7,047 bases of DNA, taken from Dehalococcoidia bacterium (GTDB taxonomy: Bacteria > Chloroflexota > Dehalococcoidia > SZUA-161). The DNA lies in the NCBI GenBank assembly GCA_004376205.1, contig SOKG01000263.1, forward strand, positions 1 to 7,047, read 5' to 3'. The notes beneath the pieces are model-generated. The model searched no databases. It worked only from the letters and a program-made list of their open reading frames with translations, and had not been told where the DNA came from. The translations under genes were made by a program, and so were the position numbers. Shown here piece after piece: positions 1 through 5,401 of the stretch; positions within the stretch are counted from its first letter, which is position 1; every line of letters starts with the position of its first letter.

Positions 1-1
1 G

Positions 2-2116
2 GTTGTGTTTTCCAGCAAGACCAACAATCAGATCATAGGGCAGGCTATTGAGTTGAGCTACACCGACAGTTGTGTCCCTATTAAGCTCCTTCACGGTCAT
101 GTGGCGGGCCTGAACAATGTGGACTACGTTCTTTACCCCTGCGTCATAAGAATGGGCCTCAAGGAAGGGGATGAGAATCAGAAATATACTTGCCCCCTGG
201 TGCAGGCATCCCCCTTTATCATACGTGAAGCACTCGGCATGGGGAAACGCCTGTTGATACCGACAATTGACTTCAGCAGGGGCGATGTCGATGTGATAAA
301 GAACCTTGCAGATGTGGCAGTGAAGATGGGCTTTGGTCGGAAGCAGGGGAAAAAGGCCGCACTTTCTGGCATTGCGGCACAGCGCGAATTCGAGGCAGCA
401 GAGGTTGAGCTTGGTGAGGAGCTAGTGGCGCGGCTTCACCGAACAGACCAATTGGGCGTCGTGCTTTTTTCAAGGTCTTATATGTCGCAGGATTCGGGAG
501 CAAACCTGGGAATAGCTGAAAAGCTCGCCCAGCTCGGCGTGATGCCGATACCGCTGGACTTTCTGCCGCTTGGCTCCGTGAACGTCCGCGAATACTCAGA
601 CCGTCCGTATTGGTTCAACGAAAGCAAGCACATAGCTGGCGCTGCCTTAACCGTAGCAGACCCCCAGCTATTCGGGCTGGTGCTGACAAACTTTGGCTGC
701 GGGCCAAACTCATTCATACTGAATCTTGTCGAAGACATAATGGGTGGCAAGCCCCTGGGACAGTTGGAGATCGATGAGCACGCTGCCGAAGCGGGGATTG
801 TCACCCGCCTTGAGGCCTTCGTTGATACCATTAATGGCTTTGCTGGCTCCAGCAGGGCCGGTGAATCTGTTGACCAGGAGAGAGATATCCGCCGTGTAGC
901 ATATACGAGGTTCAGCGAAAACAAGATTGTGCTCTTGCCGAGAATGTGCGAGCATGCTGATGCGTTGGGCGCAGCGATGCAGGCGTTTGGGGTTGAAGCA
1001 GTGGTGCTTCCTGAGGCGGACGAAAGGAATATGCTCTACAGTGACAAGGTAACGTCGGGCAGGGAGTGCCTGCCGTATAGGGTGACTCTGGGCAGCTTCA
1101 TGAGGTTGTTATATGGGGATGATAATGGAGGGGTTGACCTGCAGGATGTCGAGGGGTTTATGGCTGGTGCATTCGGGCCATGCCGTTTCGGCAAATATGC
1201 CGTGGAGCAAATCAGGATACTTCGTGAGTTGGGCTTCGATTTCCCGATACGAACCACGGTGTCCAATCACGGCTACCACGATTCGGACCTCGGTGCGGGA
1301 TTCGAACGCTTAGCCTGGAGGGGCATTGTTGCAGTTGACTATCTGGAGCGGCTGCTGTGGCGAACCCGTCCCTATGAGAAGTCGGAGGGGGCAACAGAAG
1401 CGTTGTTCAACGAGTACTTGCTGAGGGTCGCCGACCTCATGCGTAGAAAGGAACCTCTCAACGATGTCATAAGGGAAGCCGCTCCTGGATTCAGGTCGCT
1501 GATCGATCCCAGTGAACCAAGAAGACCGCTTGTGGGGATTAACGGCGAGATCTTTCTGCGCTCCAACAAGTTCAGCAATAGCGATCTGGTCAGGGAATGC
1601 GAGAAGGCAGGGCTGGAGGCTATCGTTTCGCCTATCGCAGAGTGGTTCAAGTACGTAACACATAGGAATATCGAGGATGGTATCAGGGATAGGGACTGGA
1701 AGCGGATTATTAAAGGCAATATAAGAAAGCTCCTGCTGAATCGAGACGAGCATTCAGTAGCAGCCAATTTTGCAGATTTGGTTGAAGGCAAGGACCCTAC
1801 AATAAAGGAGTTGCTGAAGTTAGCAGGGAGATATCTCTCTCCGAAGTGTGGGGGCGAGGCAATTCTCAGCATAGGTGCAGGGGTCGAGTGGCTGGAGGAC
1901 CCGAGGTTTGCCGGCGTGATTTCGGTGATGCCGCATGGCTGTATGCCTGGAGGAACTGTAGCTGCCATGTCAGAGAAGCTCAGCGAAAAGTATGGCAAGC
2001 CCTGGATTAGCCTTACTTATGACGGCATCCTGGAGAGTAACAATCAGGCAAAGATCAGCAATTTTGCTGAGGTCATTAGATACAGCAGTAGAGGCGGGCT
2101 CGGGTCGGCACCTTAA
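2..2116 (+). CDS. 2-hydroxyacyl-CoA dehydratase activase-related protein (DUF2229/COG3580-3581), 5' end missing
   Basis: This is the C-terminal part of a large iron-sulfur protein related to the activators of 2-hydroxyacyl-CoA dehydratases and benzoyl-CoA reductases (BadF/BadG/HgdC group), which use ATP to drive low-potential electron transfer in the cytoplasm of anaerobes. The frame is open to the left edge. The GTG at 5 is only the first possible start, so the true start lies upstream, probably after an ASKHA ATPase half that is not seen here. Counting from that GTG, family-type motifs are SCVPIKLLHGH (22-32), YTCP (61-64), NFGCGPNSFI (229-238), EIDEHAAEAGI (255-265), ECLPYR (354-359), GAFGPCRFGKY (388-398), GINGEIFLR (511-519), LSPKCGG (611-617) and PHGCMPGG (643-650). 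The repeated conserved cysteines fit [4Fe-4S] ligands. The family call is firm. The exact substrate is unknown because no dehydratase subunit genes are visible. The stop overlaps the convergent recF stop by 4 bp. Confidence 0.85.
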   Translation, partial: VVFSSKTNNQIIGQAIELSYTDSCVPIKLLHGHVAGLNNVDYVLYPCVIRMGLKEGDENQKYTCPLVQASPFIIREALGMGKRLLIPTIDFSRGDVDVIKNLADVAVKMGFGRKQGKKAALSGIAAQREFEAAEVELGEELVARLHRTDQLGVVLFSRSYMSQDSGANLGIAEKLAQLGVMPIPLDFLPLGSVNVREYSDRPYWFNESKHIAGAALTVADPQLFGLVLTNFGCGPNSFILNLVEDIMGGKPLGQLEIDEHAAEAGIVTRLEAFVDTINGFAGSSRAGESVDQERDIRRVAYTRFSENKIVLLPRMCEHADALGAAMQAFGVEAVVLPEADERNMLYSDKVTSGRECLPYRVTLGSFMRLLYGDDNGGVDLQDVEGFMAGAFGPCRFGKYAVEQIRILRELGFDFPIRTTVSNHGYHDSDLGAGFERLAWRGIVAVDYLERLLWRTRPYEKSEGATEALFNEYLLRVADLMRRKEPLNDVIREAAPGFRSLIDPSEPRRPLVGINGEIFLRSNKFSNSDLVRECEKAGLEAIVSPIAEWFKYVTHRNIEDGIRDRDWKRIIKGNIRKLLLNRDEHSVAANFADLVEGKDPTIKELLKLAGRYLSPKCGGEAILSIGAGVEWLEDPRFAGVISVMPHGCMPGGTVAAMSEKLSEKYGKPWISLTYDGILESNNQAKISNFAEVIRYSSRGGLGSAP

Positions 2117-3321
2117 CCGGAGAGGGGCTCGACACGTCCCTGGTTTACCCTGAATAATACCGCCTGCTCCAGGAAATCGGGCTCAAACTGATCGAGGCTT
2201 GTTGTGGTCATCAGCACCTGTTGATAGCTGGTAACAGAGCGGAGCAGGTGACGCCGCCGCTGGACATCGAGTTCAGAGAGAACATCATCTAAGAGCAGTA
2301 TCGGATGTTCCCCAGTCTTGCTCAGCATAAACTTGGCCTCAGCAAGTTTGAGCGAGAGTGCCACAGTTCTTTGCTGACCTCGAGAACCGAAAACCCCTAA
2401 ATCTGTCTCATTAGTCAAGAAACGAAGATCATCACGGTGTGGTCCCACCAGCGACATCCCCTGAGCTATCTCTTTCTTTCGTGCTGCCTGTAGTGAACGG
2501 GCAAACAGCTCAGCAATCTCCTCGATGCGGGACTCTCCCTTCCCTCTCTTCTTATCGATGCTTCGGAGATAGGCTAATCTCAACTTCCCTTGATCGCTGC
2601 TGACCTCGTCATGGATGGCTTGTGCTAGATGTTCCAGCGCGGCTACCATATGATCTCGCTGGACTACTAGATAAGCGCCTGTCTGCACCAGTTCTTGATC
2701 CCAGAAGGAGAGCTCATCAGGGCTTGCCTGGTTAAAAGCTATCTGACGCAGAAGGCGGTTGCGTTGCCAGAGGACTCGGTGGTATCGCTGCAACTGGCGC
2801 AGGTAGTGGGAATCAATTTGAGAGTTTGTAATGTCAAGATAGCGGCGGCGCAGCGCCGGCTCACCTCCAACGATGTTGATGTCCTGGACGCTGAACAGCA
2901 CGACGTTGATTTGGCCGACAAGGTCAACGGCGCGGCGCACTACGCCGTTCACTCGAATACGCTTATGGATGGGTGGAGCCTTGGGCGCGCTGTGCCACGG
3001 AGAGAAAGAGTCCTCGGCTTCGCTCAAGGCGGCGGGCTTGCCCCTGAGGGCGATCTCCAGGCTAAGATTTCCCCTGGCCTTCTGAACGTCAGCCGCAAGG
3101 CGGCAGACGGGAAGCTCCTCTCTTAAGGCAGACCAGTTAATAAGCTCTCTCTCGTTGGTGGCACGAGGTGATCTGCTGGTCGCCAGAAGGTAAATTGCCT
3201 CCAGGAGGTTACTCTTGCCCTGAGCATTATCACCCTGGAATACCATTATATTTGGTGGGAGCTCAAGCTCGAGGCTAGCATAGTTGCGGAAGTTGGTCAG
3301 GCTCAAATGCCGAATAATCAA
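2113..3321 (-). CDS. recF: DNA replication and repair protein RecF
   Basis: RecF is an SMC/ABC-like ATPase. With RecO and RecR it loads RecA onto gapped single-stranded DNA at stalled forks. The diagnostic parts are all present. Counted from the TTG at 3321 (402 aa), they are the N-terminal start IIRHLSLTNFRNY, Walker A GDNAQGKS (30-37), RRRYLDITNSQ (158-168), GPHRDD (293-298), the ABC signature region FGSRGQQRT (311-319) and Walker B/D-loop ILLLDDVLSELD (341-352). I chose TTG 3321 because RecF proteins begin one residue before 'I.R.L.L.NFRNY' and an AGGG lies about 6 nt upstream. GTG 3381 or ATG 3378 would add 20 or 19 residues, but that stretch is an alternative frame of a recombinase remnant. 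At 402 aa it is longer than the usual 360-375, mainly through a Ser/Pro/Ala-rich insert near residues 97-118. The gene is complete and convergent with the gene on its right on this strand's 3' side. No dnaA, dnaN or gyrB is visible beside it. Confidence 0.95.
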   Translation of the reverse strand: MIIRHLSLTNFRNYASLELELPPNIMVFQGDNAQGKSNLLEAIYLLATSRSPRATNERELINWSALREELPVCRLAADVQKARGNLSLEIALRGKPAALSEAEDSFSPWHSAPKAPPIHKRIRVNGVVRRAVDLVGQINVVLFSVQDINIVGGEPALRRRYLDITNSQIDSHYLRQLQRYHRVLWQRNRLLRQIAFNQASPDELSFWDQELVQTGAYLVVQRDHMVAALEHLAQAIHDEVSSDQGKLRLAYLRSIDKKRGKGESRIEEIAELFARSLQAARKKEIAQGMSLVGPHRDDLRFLTNETDLGVFGSRGQQRTVALSLKLAEAKFMLSKTGEHPILLLDDVLSELDVQRRRHLLRSVTSYQQVLMTTTSLDQFEPDFLEQAVLFRVNQGRVEPLSG

Positions 3322-3526
3322 ACTTTTCCCTGTCCTTCCCCCAAGTCGGAACGCACCCGCTGAGGTAAATTTTCCCATCACCTACTCTACCCTGAATGTT
3401 CAGCAGGCGCAATATCCTTTGTTTCTCCTCGAAGGTGAGCTCGTCAAGCCTGTCGGATACAGTAGAACAGAACTCGCCGAATGTTTCTATGTTTGCCTCC
3501 ATATCCGCCTGGCTGGGCTTGGGCAT
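3275..3526 (-). pseudogene. C-terminal fragment of a probable serine recombinase (copy A)
   Basis: The minus frame from ATG 3526 encodes 83 residues that resemble the extreme C-terminus of large serine recombinases. There is a helical segment (ANIETFGEFCSTVSDRLDEL), then TFEEKQRILRLLNIQGRV, then a short beta segment ending KIYLSGCVP. In that family a coiled segment with 'LTFEEKR.IL.LL' followed by 'V.V.DG.I.L.G.IP' closes the protein. No resolvase catalytic domain or zinc ribbon is present. Upstream, the frame stays open to 3751 but residues there look like non-coding translation, and no good ribosome binding site precedes ATG 3526. I therefore read it as a truncated remnant. Its 3' end overlaps the first 16 codons of recF in another frame. 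A second copy of the same tail lies at 5111-5236. The family assignment comes from motif memory and is moderate; the decay call is stronger. Confidence 0.55.
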
Positions 3527-3623
3527 ACCCAGCAAACCCTTAGCTTGCGATATATGTAACGCTGCAAGAAGTCTCCATTGAAGAAAAGTTTGAATACGTG
3601 GTGAAAAGTAAATAATGAACACG

Positions 3624-3637
3624 CATCGTAAACGATG
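3624..3637. repeat. 14-nt inverted repeat, CATCGT-AA-ACGATG
   Basis: The two 6-nt arms are perfectly complementary around a 2-nt AA centre. It lies 34 nt upstream of the -35 box of the promoter at 3672. The size and symmetry suit a dimeric regulator's operator, but no regulator gene is in the window. A match of this length can occur by chance, so the functional reading is inference. Confidence 0.4.
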
Positions 3638-3644
3638 GGAGGAA

Positions 3645-3662
3645 AAGTTAAGAGAAGTTAAG
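3645..3662 (+). promoter_or_regulatory. Tandem direct repeat AAGTTAAG x2, 10-bp period, upstream of the promoter
   Basis: AAGTTAAG occurs at 3645-3652 and again at 3655-3662, exactly one helical turn apart, ending 9 nt before the -35 box at 3672. Two same-face half-sites placed just upstream of -35 are the usual arrangement for winged-helix response regulators of the OmpR/PhoB type. The repeat and its position are seen directly; binding by such a regulator is inference. An A-rich UP-like element is the alternative. Confidence 0.45.
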
Positions 3663-3671
3663 TGAACCATA

Positions 3672-3700
3672 TTGACACGCCCAGCACTCCGTGGTATAGT
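3672..3700 (+). promoter_or_regulatory. Sigma-70-type promoter for the C39/CFI-box gene
   Basis: TTGACA (3672-3677) is a perfect -35 box. After a 17-nt spacer comes TATAGT (3695-3700), a 5 of 6 match to the -10 consensus. Transcription should begin near 3707, leaving a leader of about 115 nt before the ATG at 3824. Both boxes and the optimal spacing in one place make this the best promoter in the window. The gene therefore seems to carry its own promoter instead of relying on neighbours. Confidence 0.75.
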
Positions 3701-3814
3701 GCTCTGGCCACGACATTCCCCGAATTGCATCGTGCCCACTCTGCCCGCCACTAGATAGTCCTTCTATGGGTATGCTCGCTTGAGAAATGCCATCCTACCG
3801 CATCTGTCCAGCTT

Positions 3815-3819
3815 GGAGG
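3815..3819 (+). promoter_or_regulatory. Ribosome binding site GGAGG for the C39/CFI-box gene
   Basis: A perfect GGAGG lies 4 nt before ATG 3824. It fixes the start, because the encoded N-terminus immediately gives a positively charged signal peptide (MKKSISR). Confidence 0.75.
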
Positions 3820-3823
3820 CGAA

Positions 3824-5110
3824 ATGAAGAAGTCGATTTCAAGAGGGGTGTCAGCAGTACTGATTGTCACCGTGCTGGTTTCAGCACTTTATATTCTGCC
3901 AGTGACACGAGTACTGGCACAGGCGTCATACACCATCCCGAACGTGCCTCACTACTATCAAGGGCAATTACCGTGGTGTGCTCCCGTTTCGCTAGAGATG
4001 GTGTTCGATTTTTATGGTCCACACATCCCGGCGTCGGAAATCGCGACCGTTGCGGGGACGACTAGTGGAGGAACAACTCATTCGGGGTTGAGGCGGGCGG
4101 CCCACTACAGCGACCTCAACGGGGGATACACAGCAAGAGGCCTCGGATACTCCGCGTTTGAGTATACAGATACGCAGCCTTGGTACAACATTCTGAAAGC
4201 CTTAATCCTTGCGGGCAATCCTATTATAGTGGGCTTAGACAGTTCCGGTGTAGGCCCAGAGTTCCCTCTTGGACATGCTGTGGTTGTAGTTGGCTTTGAC
4301 TCGTGGGGAGTGGTATATCATGATCCAGCGATATCGGGAGGAGCCTATCTTCACATGTCCTATCAAGTTCTTGAGAGCCGCTGGTCAGTCAGTGACTACT
4401 GGGGGTTGTTCACCCGGCCATGGGAGGTCATTGCTGCGACTACTCCAATTGTCACAGGGTCTGTTTTTACTTTTGGAGCGACCGTAACGTACGTGGGCGC
4501 CTCCTCTCTTTACCCAGCCTCTTCCAGTCAAGCTACTATTACCCCACCATCTTCGGGTCGGGCCACACTAATCCCAGGAGAACCGGCGACCAAACAACTT
4601 GGCTCTGGAACCATGGCACCAGGAGAGACACAAACTGTCTCATGGCAACTGAGGTGTAATAATCGTGGGGTTGACACAATACGGGTAGAGGCCCAAGGTA
4701 TCATATCGGGAACAACTCCATACCAATACACAGACAGAATCGGGGGTTCTGACAGTGTGCGAATCACACAACCCTGCTTTATCGCCACGGCAGCCTACGG
4801 TTCCTATCTCGATGGCCATGTGGAGACGCTGCGGAACTTCCGTGACCAATATCTCGTGCCCAACCCTGTGGGTTCGGCTATAGTGTCAACCTACTACAGA
4901 CTCAGCCCACCGATAGCAGAGTTCATCGATGACCATCCCGTCTTGAAGCCGATGGTGAGGGCAGGGCTGTTGCCTGCTGTGGCCATGAGCACGGTAGCTG
5001 TCAACACGACATCGGCTGAGAAGGTGGCGATAGTGGGCTCGTTGGTGCTTGTTTCCGTTGCCCTCGCTATGTGGCTAAGTAGGCGGCGAGGCAAAGGCGT
5101 TATATCTTAG
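3824..5110 (+). CDS. Secreted C39-like cysteine peptidase with C-terminal CFI-box domain and membrane anchor
   Basis: This 428-aa exported protein begins with a signal peptide: MKKSISR, a hydrophobic core at about 10-28, and a likely cleavage after AQA at 34. Residues 36-200 match the papain-like C39 peptidase fold (Peptidase_C39_2). Gln46 fits the oxyanion hole, Cys52 in PWCAPVSLEMV is the nucleophile, His151 is in PLGHAVVVVGFD and Asp167 is in VVYHDPA. All are intact, so it should be active. Residues 205-316 form a Thr/Ser/Pro-rich, beta-sandwich-like stalk (APGETQTVSW, RVEAQG). CFIATAAYGSYL (318-329) opens a CFI-box domain to about 385. A transmembrane helix at 400-417 is followed by RRRGKG, so the enzyme faces outward and its tail inward. 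Apart from Cys52, the only cysteines are 278 and 318. The substrate is unknown. It has its own promoter and is flanked on both sides by recombinase tails, which suggests acquired cargo. No ABC transporter or peptide precursor is beside it, so a bacteriocin-exporter role is unlikely. Confidence 0.85.
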   Translation: MKKSISRGVSAVLIVTVLVSALYILPVTRVLAQASYTIPNVPHYYQGQLPWCAPVSLEMVFDFYGPHIPASEIATVAGTTSGGTTHSGLRRAAHYSDLNGGYTARGLGYSAFEYTDTQPWYNILKALILAGNPIIVGLDSSGVGPEFPLGHAVVVVGFDSWGVVYHDPAISGGAYLHMSYQVLESRWSVSDYWGLFTRPWEVIAATTPIVTGSVFTFGATVTYVGASSLYPASSSQATITPPSSGRATLIPGEPATKQLGSGTMAPGETQTVSWQLRCNNRGVDTIRVEAQGIISGTTPYQYTDRIGGSDSVRITQPCFIATAAYGSYLDGHVETLRNFRDQYLVPNPVGSAIVSTYYRLSPPIAEFIDDHPVLKPMVRAGLLPAVAMSTVAVNTTSAEKVAIVGSLVLVSVALAMWLSRRRGKGVIS

Positions 5111-5236
5111 CTATAACGGCTCGGCTCTCATGCAGCCAGTCAGAGAAATCTGACCCTTACTAACTCTACCCCGAATATGCAAAAGGTGCAATATCTCACC
5201 CGAGTCGTTTGAGAACCCTGCTATTCTCTCACCCAT
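5111..5236 (-). pseudogene. C-terminal fragment of a probable serine recombinase (copy B)
   Basis: The minus frame from ATG 5236 to the TAG at 5113-5111 gives 41 residues. The part EILHLLHIRGRVSKGQISL, then TGCM, aligns without gaps to copy A's RILRLLNIQGRVGDGKIYL, then SGCV, with 13 of 23 positions identical. At the DNA level 27 of 33 bases match between 5163-5195 and the matching stretch near 3384-3416. Upstream of 5197 the similarity continues weakly with one gap (GERIAGFS against SDRLDELT) and then fades; the frame closes at 5294-5296. There is no catalytic domain. The divergence suggests a second, independent recombinase copy, not a recent duplication. Its stop codon sits directly against the stop of the C39 gene. 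Confidence 0.55.
5139..5154. repeat. Hairpin GTCAGA-GAAA-TCTGAC downstream of the C39 gene
   Basis: A perfect 6-bp stem closes a GAAA (GNRA-type) tetraloop, 28 nt after the C39 stop. No run of T follows on either strand, so it is at best a weak terminator or an mRNA 3'-end stabiliser. It lies inside recombinase copy B, so it may be incidental to that coding sequence. Confidence 0.35.
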
Positions 5237-5271
5237 CAACGCATGTTGGTGCTCCCCAATCACTCTGCTCG

Positions 5272-5300
5272 TTGACACTCGATATGTGTTGGATTAAGCT
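5272..5300 (+). promoter_or_regulatory. Possible promoter for nadB-nadC
   Basis: A perfect TTGACA (5272-5277) is followed after 17 nt by TAAGCT (5295-5300), which matches only 3 of 6 -10 positions. It is the best candidate within 150 nt of nadB. The weak -10 would fit a promoter needing an activator, or a chance -35 match. No NadR- or NiaR-type operator was recognised. Confidence 0.3.
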
Positions 5301-5317
5301 ATCCCTACTAGAGGGTT

Positions 5318-5401
5318 TTGGGTAAGGCGGTGGCAACGGTACTCTCTGAAGATAAGCTCGGGGAGCCTGACTTCGCCAGGTGGATTGATGAGAGAATATG
5401 A
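5318..5401 (+). CDS. Possible small ORF (27 aa) overlapping the nadB start, unrecognised
   Basis: A frame opening after the stop at 5309-5311 runs from TTG 5318, with GAGGG just upstream, to TGA 5399-5401. It overlaps the start of nadB by 14 bp. The translated end, LGEPDFARWIDERI, has protein-like composition and the overlap suits translational coupling. I do not recognise a family. It could be a leader peptide, the last codons of a gene truncated by the rearrangement to its left, or chance. The in-frame stop at 5309 leaves no longer reading without a frameshift. Confidence 0.25.
   Translation: MGKAVATVLSEDKLGEPDFARWIDERI

Larger units (their letters stand above)
3382..3823. other. Region between recF and the C39 peptidase gene
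   Basis: This stretch has no convincing intact gene. Its left third holds the recombinase tail on the minus strand. From about 3530 to 3620 I see nothing recognisable. From 3624 to 3700 it holds a 14-nt near-palindrome, a tandem direct repeat and a strong rightward promoter. From about 3707 to 3823 it forms a roughly 115-nt untranslated leader for the C39 gene. The leader has one weak inverted repeat (CACGA 3709-3713 and TCGTG 3730-3734) and no riboswitch or tRNA that I recognise. A clear leftward promoter for recF was not found. Confidence 0.6.

Noticed and set aside
1372..1998. 208-codon minus-strand frame inside the activase-like gene
   Set aside because: Ser/Leu-rich shadow of the strongly conserved plus-strand protein, with no family features.
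2695..3126. 143-codon plus-strand frame inside recF
   Set aside because: It lies wholly within recF on the opposite strand and has no recognisable motif; RecF motifs on the minus strand are unambiguous.
3709..3734. CACGA/TCGTG inverted repeat in the C39 leader as a riboswitch
   Set aside because: The 5-bp arms with a 16-nt loop match no riboswitch class I recognise and are expected by chance.
3527..3751. Upstream extension of the minus-strand recombinase-tail frame to ATG 3751
   Set aside because: The extra 75 residues show no recombinase features, include the strong plus-strand promoter region, and have no ribosome binding site. I limited the remnant to 3275-3526.
3824..5110. C39 domain as a bacteriocin-processing ABC exporter
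   Set aside because: There is no ABC transmembrane or nucleotide-binding domain, no double-glycine leader peptide gene nearby, and the protein has a signal peptide and a C-terminal anchor.
5234..5251. Hairpin CATCAAC-gcat-GTTGGTG as a terminator
   Set aside because: It is a 7-bp stem with one G-T pair and no T-run, and it falls in recombinase debris; too weak to annotate as a terminator.
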